Below are positions 8,263 to 15,484 of a stretch of 64,000 nucleotides of DNA, piece after piece (the first letter of the stretch is position 1; each line of letters opens with the position of its first letter). The notes beneath the pieces were generated by a model. The model was not told where the DNA came from. It worked only from the letters and a program-made list of their open reading frames with translations, and made no database searches. The stretch comes from Burkholderia cepacia GG4 (GTDB lineage: Bacteria > Pseudomonadota > Gammaproteobacteria > Burkholderiales > Burkholderiaceae): contig NC_018514.1 in assembly GCF_000292915.1 (NCBI RefSeq), forward strand, positions 434,001 through 498,000, given 5' to 3'. Made by a program: the position numbers and the translations under genes.

Positions 8263-8880
8263 TTACGCCATCACGACGTTCTCGAGCCGGAACGTGAACG
8301 GCATCGAGCGCGGGCCCGGGCCGCCGCCGGTCATCACGATGTCGGCGCTCGCGATGCCGAGCAGCGACAGTTCCGTGTTGATGTCGGAGATCACCGCGGA
8401 ATTCATCAGCGCGCCCTGTTCGATCTGCGATGCGACGCCGATCCAGATCGTCGGCTTGAACTGGAACACGGCTTTCTGGCCCGGCGCGACGGAGGTCTTG
8501 CGCGCGAGCGCGCTGCCGTCCTTGTAGATCGTCGCGTTGATCGCGCCGGCCGGCAGATCGTTGCGCACCTGCACCTCGGAGCTCGCGCCCGGGTCGCCGC
8601 CGAGCTGCAGCACGTCGCCGGAGCTGGAGCGCACGACCTGGAACACCTGGCCGTTCCCCGCGGTCTGTTGCGGCATGTAGTTGCCCCAGCTGTCGCTCGC
8701 GCTGACGCTCATCGTCATCGGGAACTTGAACGGATGGTTGTCGCCCTGGCCGCAATTGCGGATCACCTTCCACGCGATCGCGAGTTCGTCGAAGTCGGTC
8801 GCCACGTTCTTCTGGAAGATCACGACGCTCGAGTTGTTCGCGTCGTTCGAGCGGTTGATCAGGTTCAGTTGGATATCCAC
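8263..8880 (-). CDS. Unrecognised protein, paralogue 2 of a three-gene tandem family
   Basis: A 205-residue protein, clearly the closest relative of paralogue 1: the same length, the same SNDxNNS opening, DELAIAWKVI, CGQGDNHPF, GQKAVFQFKP and the same C-terminal INTELSLLGI. The start is a GTG at 8880 with AAGGAG seven bases upstream; a longer reading from 8928 has no such site. It has no signal peptide, so it is predicted cytoplasmic. It is separated from paralogue 1 by 70 bases and from paralogue 3 by 111 bases. Function unknown. Confidence 0.82.
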   Translation of the reverse strand: MDIQLNLINRSNDANNSSVVIFQKNVATDFDELAIAWKVIRNCGQGDNHPFKFPMTMSVSASDSWGNYMPQQTAGNGQVFQVVRSSSGDVLQLGGDPGASSEVQVRNDLPAGAINATIYKDGSALARKTSVAPGQKAVFQFKPTIWIGVASQIEQGALMNSAVISDINTELSLLGIASADIVMTGGGPGPRSMPFTFRLENVVMA

Positions 8881-8991
8881 GTCGTTGCTCCTTGAGTTTG
8901 AAAAAACGGCAGTCGGTCTGCCGCACACCTTTCCCGCCGGACCGGCCGCGAAGCCGTGCCGTCAAGCCGAGTCAAACCGTTTCAGGCGGCG

Positions 8992-9612
8992 CTACGCGCG
9001 CACGATGTGTTCGAGCGCGAACGCGAACGGCTGCGCGTCGGTGCCGGTGCCGCCTCCCGTCATCACGATGTCCGCCGCGGCGACGCCCGCCAGCGGCAGC
9101 AGCGTGTTCGCGCTCGACATCACCGCCGCGTGCAGCGCGCGGCTTTCCTGCACCTGCGACGCGACCCCGATCCACAGCATCGGCGCGAAGCGGAATACGG
9201 CCTTTTGCCCGGGCGCGACCGCTTCCTTCGCCGCGATCAGCCGGCCCGCGCTGAATGCGTTGACGTTCACCGCGCCGCGCCGCAGCCGGTTCACGACCTC
9301 GATGTCGCCGCCCGGCGCGTCGGCCGGGTCGGGCACCAGCCGGCCGCGTCCGGTCGGATGCGCGTCCACCACGAAGCGCATGCCGGCGGGCGCCGCGACG
9401 CGCGGCGAGAAATTGCCGTGCTCGTCGCCGAGCGCGACGTCGATGTCGGTCGAGTAGTCGAACGGATGAGCGCAGTCGCGTCCGCAATAACGGATCACTT
9501 TCCACGCGATCGCGAATGCGTCGAGATCGGGGATCACGTCGCGCTGGAACAGCACGACCTCGCTGTTGCCGCAGTCGTTCGAGCGGTTCACGAAGCGGAG
9601 TTTGATGCTCAT
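8992..9612 (-). CDS. Unrecognised protein, paralogue 3 (divergent) of the tandem family
   Basis: A 206-residue member, more diverged than the other two but keeping SNDCGNSEVVLFQ, AIAWKVI, CGRDCAHPF, GQKAVFRFAPMLWIG and ADIVMTGGG. It has an extra Cys in the otherwise NHPF-type segment and lacks the INTELSL wording (ANTLLPLAGV instead). Its ATG overlaps the stop of the phasin-like gene upstream by four bases (ATGA), so the two are translationally coupled. This makes it likely that the family works with the phasin-like protein. Function unknown. Confidence 0.8.
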   Translation of the reverse strand: MSIKLRFVNRSNDCGNSEVVLFQRDVIPDLDAFAIAWKVIRYCGRDCAHPFDYSTDIDVALGDEHGNFSPRVAAPAGMRFVVDAHPTGRGRLVPDPADAPGGDIEVVNRLRRGAVNVNAFSAGRLIAAKEAVAPGQKAVFRFAPMLWIGVASQVQESRALHAAVMSSANTLLPLAGVAAADIVMTGGGTGTDAQPFAFALEHIVRA

Positions 9613-10151
9613 GTCGATTGCTCCTGGTCGGGCACGGCGCGTTCGTCGCGCAGCGTGCGGTCGGCCCACTGCGCGAGCGCGGGCGCAACGCCGTTCGCGA
9701 GCGACGCGACGTGCAGCGCGTGCGCGCGGGCCTGGGCTTGCAGGTCGCCGGCGAAGCGGCCGAGCGCCATCGCGGCGTCGGCCGGGCCGCGCGTGCGGCC
9801 GAGATCGTCGAGATATTGCGCGGCCGCATCGGCCATCGCGCCCGCATGCTGCAGGTGGCTCTGCGCGAAGCGCGTCGCGAGATCCGCGTTCAGCGCCGCG
9901 AGCGCCTTGACCGCGGCGGCCGAGCTGCCGAGCGCGAGCCGGTCGAGCTGGCCGCGCCACAGCACGTCGGTCGCGGCCTGGCATGCATCGGTGTAGCGGT
10001 GGCCGGCGAGCAGCGCGGTGTGCGCGAACGCGCGCCACGCTGGGCCGCCGGTCGTGTCGCCGGTGCCGGTCGTCTGCGCGGCGACCTTGCCGAACAGCTG
10101 GAGCGCGTCGGCGTGCGCGCGTTCCCATTGGGCAATGTACGTGGAGAACAT
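9609..10151 (-). CDS. Phasin-like alpha-helical protein
   Basis: A 180-residue protein that is almost entirely predicted helix, rich in Ala, Leu and Gln with few charged clusters. It lacks a signal peptide, Cys and Pro-rich regions. Amphipathic helices such as AQWERAHADALQLFGKVAAQ near the start resemble phasins, the amphipathic coat proteins of polyhydroxyalkanoate granules. The gene immediately upstream is a PHB depolymerase, which supports this reading but does not prove it. A good ribosome site (GAGGAA) precedes the ATG, and its stop overlaps the start of paralogue 3. It could instead be a helical partner or coat protein for the tandem family. Confidence 0.55.
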   Translation of the reverse strand: MFSTYIAQWERAHADALQLFGKVAAQTTGTGDTTGGPAWRAFAHTALLAGHRYTDACQAATDVLWRGQLDRLALGSSAAAVKALAALNADLATRFAQSHLQHAGAMADAAAQYLDDLGRTRGPADAAMALGRFAGDLQAQARAHALHVASLANGVAPALAQWADRTLRDERAVPDQEQST

Positions 10152-10206
10152 GGCGATTCCTCGAGATGAAGGGACGATGACGACGTGGCGGCGGCCGACA
10201 GGCGGA

Positions 10207-11319
10207 TTACTTGCGCGCGGCGCCGAGGCGCTGCACCATCCGCATCACGGCGGCCATCTGCGGCGCGTCGCGGCGGTAGAAGCCGGGGTGGAGCGGATCG
10301 GCGCTCGTATAGCCCCAGAAATCCCAGCAGCCGAGCGGATTGACGGCCGATTTCCCGACCTGCGGATAGAGCACGATCAGCCGGTTCGTATCCGCGATCT
10401 CGTTGTAGCCGACCCCGCGAATCATCTTCTCGCCGACCGCCTCGACGTTCTGCACGCAGCCGTGGAACACGACGTGCACCGCACAGGTCACGCGTTCGCA
10501 ATCGGTCGGCACGTATGCGTAACCCGTCGCCCCGAGCGACGCACTGCGTTGCGGATCGAACGCGCGCTGGTCGAACGTCAGCAGCTTGCCACCCGCCTGC
10601 GCGGCCGGCGGATTGAGCGGCTTCCCGGGCGTGCCGTAGATCCAGCGAACGATGTCGTGCGCCTGCTGGAAACCGCAGTTGTCGATATACGGGCTCGCGT
10701 TCGCGCTGCACGCGTTGTCTTCGGGGCGGTTGGTGATGAACGCGTGTCCGGCGTCCGGCGATTCGCGGTACTGGAGGTTCGCGGCCGGAACCTGCGCGAG
10801 CGTGTAGAAGCGCGCGGTCTGGTCGACGACGCGCGTGGAGACAACCGTGTCCTTGGCGCCGCTGAACACGTAGATGCGCTGGCCACGCAGGCCGGCCGGA
10901 TCGTCGATCTCGCCGCGCAGCGCGAACCTGCGCGCGTCGCGCCACGAGTCGGCCGCCGACGGCGCGGGGCCGATCGGCTGCATGCACAGCGTGGTCGCGG
11001 CCACGGCCGGCGGGATCAGCGCATTCACGCCCGCGCAATTGAATGGACCGCCCGCGACGATGCCCGCGCCGATCAACCGGCTCGAGAACGCGACGTCGAA
11101 CTGCACGGCCATGAAGCCGCCCGACGACAGCCCCGACACCGACGTGCGCTGCAGGTCGGCCCCGTAGGCGGGCAACGGATCGGCGGCCGCCGCGGCGTGC
11201 GGCGCGACCGTCACCGCGGCGGCAACGGTGACGCAAGCGGCACCCAGCGCGCGGCGCAGCTTGCGCGCAACGGCGGAGCGGGGCGGCGTCGTGCGGCCGG
11301 GCGAGCGAGTAACGTTCAT
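10207..11319 (-). CDS. Secreted short-chain-length PHA (PHB) depolymerase, type 2 catalytic domain
   Basis: A 370-residue esterase. Residues 1-47 form a long signal peptide with a basic start and the hydrophobic core LGAACVTVAAAVTVAP ending AAAA. The lipase box GLSSGGFM near residue 67 gives the nucleophile Ser, with the catalytic domain type 2 feature of an early box. FSGAKDTVV probably supplies the Asp and VVFHGCVQN the conserved His/Cys segment. It would degrade extracellular poly(3-hydroxybutyrate) to oligomers. The ribosome site AGGAG is clear. It is the first gene of a five-gene minus-strand run that continues with the phasin-like gene and the tandem family. Confidence 0.85.
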   Translation of the reverse strand: MNVTRSPGRTTPPRSAVARKLRRALGAACVTVAAAVTVAPHAAAAADPLPAYGADLQRTSVSGLSSGGFMAVQFDVAFSSRLIGAGIVAGGPFNCAGVNALIPPAVAATTLCMQPIGPAPSAADSWRDARRFALRGEIDDPAGLRGQRIYVFSGAKDTVVSTRVVDQTARFYTLAQVPAANLQYRESPDAGHAFITNRPEDNACSANASPYIDNCGFQQAHDIVRWIYGTPGKPLNPPAAQAGGKLLTFDQRAFDPQRSASLGATGYAYVPTDCERVTCAVHVVFHGCVQNVEAVGEKMIRGVGYNEIADTNRLIVLYPQVGKSAVNPLGCWDFWGYTSADPLHPGFYRRDAPQMAAVMRMVQRLGAARK

Positions 11320-11472
11320 GCTGGACTCCTGTCGTGACGAAAGGTTGGAGAGGTTCGGGTGCGGCGGGACCACAGCAACGGTTTCAGCTTACGGGCAGCC
11401 GACGACGCGGGAAATGGCGCGAACGGCACGTCCGGCGACCCGTGACGTTCGGCAGGTGCGGCGTCACGGCGC

Positions 11473-11919
11473 TCATGACAGAAACAGCGCACGCTCGGCC
11501 TGGCGCCGCTTGGTGAGCCCCGCGAGCGGCTTGCCGCCGGCCTTGTTCCAGACGAGGAACTGGTCGGCCGCACGCGCGCTCGCGCCGGCGTTCAGGTAGC
11601 GTAGCAGCGTCGACGAGCGCAACCGTCCTGCGCCGAGATTGAAGACGAACGACATCAGCGCATCGAATTGCTGCTGCGTGACCGGCACGTGCAGCAGCTT
11701 GAGCAGGTTCAGCTCGGCGCTGCGCAGGTCGCGTCGCAGCAGCGCCTCCGCCTCGGCCGGCGTGAGCGGTCGCGTGAAGCGCTCGTTCGGCAGGATCAGG
11801 TGCCCGTAGCCGATCGTCGGCTTGCCGACTGCGTCGAGATAGCGCGAGAGCCGCAGCCCCTCGAACTGCTTGATCAGCGCGATGCCCGGCGCACCGGTGC
11901 GTTCAGGCTGGTTCGCCAT
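11473..11919 (-). CDS. Glycoside hydrolase 24 lysozyme (endolysin type)
   Basis: A 148-residue T4-type lysozyme. The catalytic Glu is in LIKQFEGLRLSRY near residue 20, followed by the signature YLDAVGKPTIGYGH, which holds the catalytic Asp/Thr region. ALMSFVFNLGAGRL near residue 90 is also typical. There is no signal peptide, so it resembles phage endolysins that need a holin or another export route, and none is visible nearby. The start is inside the end of the DUF2589 gene upstream (17-base overlap) and has its own AAGGAG. The context is not a prophage, which makes its role unclear. Confidence 0.88.
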   Translation of the reverse strand: MANQPERTGAPGIALIKQFEGLRLSRYLDAVGKPTIGYGHLILPNERFTRPLTPAEAEALLRRDLRSAELNLLKLLHVPVTQQQFDALMSFVFNLGAGRLRSSTLLRYLNAGASARAADQFLVWNKAGGKPLAGLTKRRQAERALFLS

Positions 11920-12604
11920 CGTCGTTCTCCTTGCTGCCCGGCCGTACGCGCGGCACCAGGCGATGCGTATATTCGTCGATCACGCGCATGATCGCTTCGG
12001 GCGGCGGCAGCGCCGCGAACTGCATTTCGATGTCGATGTGCTCGGTATCGCGCTGCCGCGTGTTGCCCTGCGGATCCTTCTTCCCGGAGCGCGGCGCGAA
12101 CGTCACGTAGAAGCGGCCGCGCTGGTCGTCGTCGCCGGCGACGCCGCCGGCCGGCAGCGCCTCGGTGAAGTCGCCGCGCACCGTCAGGTGCACGATCATC
12201 CGGTCGAGCGCGAGCCCGCGCGGCGTGGCGAGCGCGACGAGCGGCACCGGCATCGTGTGCTCCGCATCGAGCGCGACCGTGACCTCGCGCGGCGCGAGCA
12301 GGCCGTCGTCGCGCAGCTCGAAGAACTGGTCGAGCACGGCCGTGTACTGGTGCGCGAGCAACTGGTTCGCGGCCGCCGCCGCGTGCTGCATCCCGCGCGC
12401 GATCTCGTCGAGCGCGATGCCGCGCGGCGGCGGGCGCTCGTCGTCGGCCGGTGCGCCGCTGGCCGCATGCGGCGTGCTGAAGATCGCGTATGACCTTGCG
12501 CTGCTGGCGGCCTTTCGGCACGTCAAACCAGACGACGACCGGGCCCGGTAATTGCGGGTAATCGCGGCGACGGTCGAACGACGAATACGCGGGGAGCCAT
12601 GCAA
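11903..12604 (-). CDS. DUF2589-type protein, copy 1 (start uncertain)
   Basis: The C-terminal part matches the DUF2589 copy at 13173: both have a helical start region (here ALDEIARGMQHAAAAANQLL), a central beta-rich block, and the motif PPPEAIMRVIDEYTH near the end, compared with PPEALMRVIDFLT in the other copy. The convincing similarity begins near residue 66 of the longest reading. No ATG or GTG lies between the first ATG (12604) and that region; a TTG at 12526 is the only nearer choice, and neither has a ribosome site. The 5' end may be damaged, as the adjacent DNA is rearranged. It overlaps the lysozyme gene by 17 bases. Confidence 0.6.
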   Translation of the reverse strand: MHGSPRIRRSTVAAITRNYRARSSSGLTCRKAASSARSYAIFSTPHAASGAPADDERPPPRGIALDEIARGMQHAAAAANQLLAHQYTAVLDQFFELRDDGLLAPREVTVALDAEHTMPVPLVALATPRGLALDRMIVHLTVRGDFTEALPAGGVAGDDDQRGRFYVTFAPRSGKKDPQGNTRQRDTEHIDIEMQFAALPPPEAIMRVIDEYTHRLVPRVRPGSKENDDGEPA

Positions 12605-12657
12605 AGCGATGCCGCCGCCCCCGCGTCATGCGGCGGCAACCGTCGCGGGAGGAAATC

Positions 12658-13020
12658 ATGAAGAAGCTCGGAGCTGGCGCTACAACCTGCTCCTGCTCAT
12701 CGCGCTAGGTGGCGGACTCGGCACATCGGGCCTGTTGATTCAGCGGATTTTCGCCTCGGGCGAAGACACCTCGATCGGCACCCTGCCGCTGACGCACGTC
12801 ACGGACATCGCGTTGCCGGGCCACCCGACACGACTCGACTATGCAAGTCTGGATCCGATCCGCAACCAGCTCTTTATCGCGCACCTCGGCGACAGGAAAG
12901 TGATTGCCTTCGATACGCGTGCATCACGCGTGACTGCACGGATCGCGGACGTATCGTCGGTGCATGGTGTGTTGGCCGTTCCTGAGCTGTGACGCGTCTA
13001 CGCGTCCGCAACCGGCACCG
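12658..13020 (+). pseudogene. Remnant of a YncE-like beta-propeller protein
   Basis: A strong ribosome site (GGGAGGAAATC) precedes an ATG at 12658, but the body of the protein continues in a different frame, so there is a frameshift within the first codons. The body shows a membrane segment (NLLLLIALGGGLGTSGLLI) and the first blade repeats (LDYASLDPIRNQLFIAHLGD and VIAFDTRASRV). A TGA at 12990-12992 interrupts it, and homology-like sequence (RVYASATGTG) carries on for a few codons before ending near 13020. The remaining blades are missing. Three separate lesions make this a decayed gene, lying on the opposite strand to its neighbours. Confidence 0.7.
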
Positions 13021-13157
13021 GGATGCCCCGCCGCGGCAGCGGCCGGCGGCGCGGCCGGCGCGTCCGGTTCCGGCCGGGCGTTGCCGCCACCCGGGCGCGT
13101 ATCGGCATCGTCGTGCCCGCCGCCCGCGCGGCGCGACCGTCTGAAGAGCCTGAACAT
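12924..13157 (-). CDS. Short Pro/Ala/Gly-rich hypothetical, 3' end probably foreign
   Basis: A 77-residue ORF starting 15 bases after the DUF2589 copy 2 stop. Residues 1-45 (MFRLFRRSRRAGGG then a Pro/Ala-rich stretch) could be the start of a real gene of this run. From about residue 46 the frame is antisense to the beta-propeller remnant, so the original 3' part is lost. The ribosome site is weak. It is probably a truncated gene rather than a functional one. Confidence 0.3.
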   Translation of the reverse strand: MFRLFRRSRRAGGGHDDADTRPGGGNARPEPDAPAAPPAAAAAGHPGAGCGRVDASQLRNGQHTMHRRYVRDPCSHA

Positions 13158-13172
13158 GGCCGGCCCGCGCGC

Positions 13173-13859
13173 TTATGCGTGCGCAGGCTGCTGCGCGCCC
13201 GTACCGGCCGGCGCGGCCGCGTTGCCGCCGGACCCGGACGCGTCGCCGACCAGCTTGCCGTCGGTCGGCGTGGCCGGCAGCGGCTTCACGTCTTTCGCGT
13301 TGCCTTCGGTGACCACCGGCTTGGTTGCGGCTTCGGTCAAGAAGTCGATCACGCGCATCAGCGCCTCGGGCGGCGACTGGCGCTTTACCTGCGTATGGAT
13401 CGAGTATTTCGCGCGCGTGTCGGTGCTGCGCGTCTGCTCCGACTTGTGCGACACGCGCCCGGACACACTGACGCTGATCGGCCCCCAGCCGAATTTCGCC
13501 TGGAATTCGCCGCCGGCCTCGGTCGACGACGACGACTTTTCGGACTGCGTGATCTCCATCTCGAAGTCGATCGTGCCTTCCTCGATCGCGATGATCGGGT
13601 GGACGATCGCCGCGAGCAGCGGGATGCGCATCGTCTTCTGCACGACGCCCTTCGACACGCCGCTTTCGTCCACCAGCGTCTCGTCGTAGTCGAACTGGAC
13701 GGCCACGGCCTTGCCGCCCTGGATGCAGACCTGCATCAGGAAATCCGCGTAGCTCTTTGCGGCCTGTGTTTGCGCGCTGATCATCGCTTTTAACGGCCCG
13801 GCGATCATTTGGTCCATGGGTAAAGCGTTAATTACCGAGCCAATGAAATTCGCGTCCAT
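13173..13859 (-). CDS. DUF2589 domain protein, copy 2
   Basis: A 228-residue protein. The N-terminal helices (LPMDQMIAGPLKAMISAQTQAA near residues 14-35) followed by a beta-rich middle (IDFEMEITQS and FGWGPISVSVSGRVS) are the DUF2589 pattern. The end of the domain is PPEALMRVIDFLTEA near residue 170. The C-terminus is a Gly/Ala/Pro-rich tail. There is no signal peptide. A very good ribosome site (GAGGAG) precedes the ATG. The gene is divergent from a NarL-type regulator across 284 bases. DUF2589 has no assigned function; two copies plus a lysozyme in one run suggest an assembled or secreted structure, which is inference. Confidence 0.85.
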   Translation of the reverse strand: MDANFIGSVINALPMDQMIAGPLKAMISAQTQAAKSYADFLMQVCIQGGKAVAVQFDYDETLVDESGVSKGVVQKTMRIPLLAAIVHPIIAIEEGTIDFEMEITQSEKSSSSTEAGGEFQAKFGWGPISVSVSGRVSHKSEQTRSTDTRAKYSIHTQVKRQSPPEALMRVIDFLTEAATKPVVTEGNAKDVKPLPATPTDGKLVGDASGSGGNAAAPAGTGAQQPAHA

Positions 13860-14143
13860 GAATAAACTCCTCTTCGTGTTGAAGACAACGGAAATTCGCT
13901 GTCTTTATTCACGTTAGGAAATTGAAGACGTTTACCAAATATGACGTCCGTCACGTCCGGCGGCCCGGGCCGGCCCGCGACGGGTATCGGCACGCGTGGC
14001 GGGGCCCGGTGTGGACGAATTAGGCCATTCGTCACGGAGCGACGGGCCTAGTGCGCGGTGCATGAAACAGCGGTAAAAAAAACGCCGGGTAGGGAAGCAA
14101 AAAAACCTAAACCGAGCATCCCGATTTCGAGGAAACCGCGCAA

Positions 14144-14827
14144 ATGAACGTTCTGATGATCGATAGCCCGCCGTTGTTCGTCGCGGGCGTGGCGGACGTA
14201 CTGTGTAAACGCGATGTCAACTGGCATGTATGGTCGGCGCGCTGTCCCGAGGACGTCTTGCGCTTGCGCGACGCGTTGCTGCCCGAGACGGTCGAGGCCA
14301 TCACGATCGAATGCGACGAGCATGCCGCGCGGCCGAGCTGGCCGAACGTGCTGCACGAGACGTTCGCCGGTGCACCGTGGCTGTGCCTGGTGGCCGCCGT
14401 GTGCCGTCGCACGATTGCCGATGCGCTGCTGGCGGGGGCGGCCGGCATCATCGACCGGCACGCGAGCGCCGACGAGTTCGCGGATGCGCTCGGCCGGGTT
14501 GCGGCCGGTGCGATCTACGTGCCGCCGAACGACGGCGGCGCGACGCAGGCACGCCCGGGCGGCGTGCCGGCCGGCGACGATCGCGCGTTCGAGCGCCTCA
14601 CGCCGCGCCAGCGCGACGTGCTGCGCCTGCTGGCCGAAGGCAAGTCGAACAAGCAGATCTGCCGCGTGCTGAATGTCGCGGAAGGTACGATCAAGAACCA
14701 CCTGTATGCGCTGTTCCGCCAGATCGGCGTGAGCAACCGGACCGAGGCCGCACTGTGGCTCGCGCGCCACGTGCCGTCCGAGCCGGCGGCATTCGCGTTC
14801 GCGCCGGCCTGCAGCTCGCCGGGCTGA
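14144..14827 (+). CDS. NarL/FixJ-type response regulator with atypical receiver
   Basis: A 227-residue regulator. Residues 1-125 look like a receiver domain: MNVLMIDSPPLFVAGVADVL matches the first strand and helix, and a plausible phospho-acceptor is the Asp in ITIECDEH near residue 58. The later Thr/Lys positions are not typical, so phosphorylation is uncertain. Residues about 153-215 are a LuxR-type helix-turn-helix (LTPRQRDVLRLLAEGKSNKQ then VAEGTIKNHLYALF). A ribosome site (GAGGAAAC) precedes the ATG. No sensor kinase is nearby. The divergent DUF2589 / lysozyme run is its most likely target. Confidence 0.85.
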   Translation: MNVLMIDSPPLFVAGVADVLCKRDVNWHVWSARCPEDVLRLRDALLPETVEAITIECDEHAARPSWPNVLHETFAGAPWLCLVAAVCRRTIADALLAGAAGIIDRHASADEFADALGRVAAGAIYVPPNDGGATQARPGGVPAGDDRAFERLTPRQRDVLRLLAEGKSNKQICRVLNVAEGTIKNHLYALFRQIGVSNRTEAALWLARHVPSEPAAFAFAPACSSPG

Positions 14828-15053
14828 CGCATGTCGCGGCGGGGCCCCGGGGTGTGCCAGCATCCGGTGCCGCGTTGCGTTGAAGTCGGGACGGCCAGGG
14901 GCGGGGTGCCCGGGCCGATCATCGGTAGCGGCGAGTCCGCGTGGCCGAGTGCGTCGTGCGCGCGGCCGCTGCGCGTGCCGGAAGCGGCGAACGGGCACGC
15001 GCATGCCGCGCGCCCGGTTCGGTGGCGCCGCTCGTCATCCGGCGCCGGCGCGC

Positions 15054-15398
15054 TTACGCGACGTGCGCGACGCCGTATTGCGAGGACAGATACCGCCGGA
15101 TCTCGGCCGGCGAATCGATGAAGCGGCGGCCGTTGTGTTCGCGAATCCCGACCGCACTATCTTTGGGCGCCTGGCCGTCGCCGAGCACGAGGACCGGCGC
15201 CGACTGATTGTCCTCGCCGATCAGCGCGACGATCGGCTGGCGCGGCCGCGGCGCGTCGATGTACTCGACCGCGACAGCGTCGCGCAACTGCGGGTAGAAG
15301 CTCAGCAGCCCTTCGACGGCAACCGAGTCGCCGCAGTAGAACGGACCTTCGGAGTCCTTGAAAAAACCCGGGCGGAGGATGAACAGCGTGTCTTTCAT
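15054..15398 (-). CDS. DUF3088 family protein
   Basis: A 114-residue protein that matches the DUF3088 pattern: KDTLFILRPGFFKD at the start, FYCGDSVAVEGLLSFYP near residue 20, and VEYIDAPRPRQPIVALIGEDNQSAPVLVLGDG in the middle (here described in parts). The Cys in FYCGD and the strand order resemble a thioredoxin-like fold, but the function is unknown. The ATG at 15398 is chosen; upstream in-frame sequence reads as shadow of metC. It lies 86 bases after metC on the same strand and is probably the last gene of the cystine/MetC operon, which hints at sulfur metabolism. Confidence 0.82.
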   Translation of the reverse strand: MKDTLFILRPGFFKDSEGPFYCGDSVAVEGLLSFYPQLRDAVAVEYIDAPRPRQPIVALIGEDNQSAPVLVLGDGQAPKDSAVGIREHNGRRFIDSPAEIRRYLSSQYGVAHVA

Positions 15399-15484
15399 GA
15401 TGATCTCGCTATCAGTAGTGGTCGAACGTTGAGGAAAATCGTCGTGCGGGGTGGCACGGGCGGCGTGCGCCGCGTGGCCCGATT

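Noticed and set aside
7575..9612. AidA/PixA (quorum-controlled inclusion body) identity for the three tandem proteins
   Set aside because: The size is similar and the genus fits, but the conserved blocks do not resemble the AidA/PixA sequence pattern as I know it.
11473..11919. Prophage lysis module
   Set aside because: No holin, Rz, tail, capsid, integrase or terminase gene is near the lysozyme.
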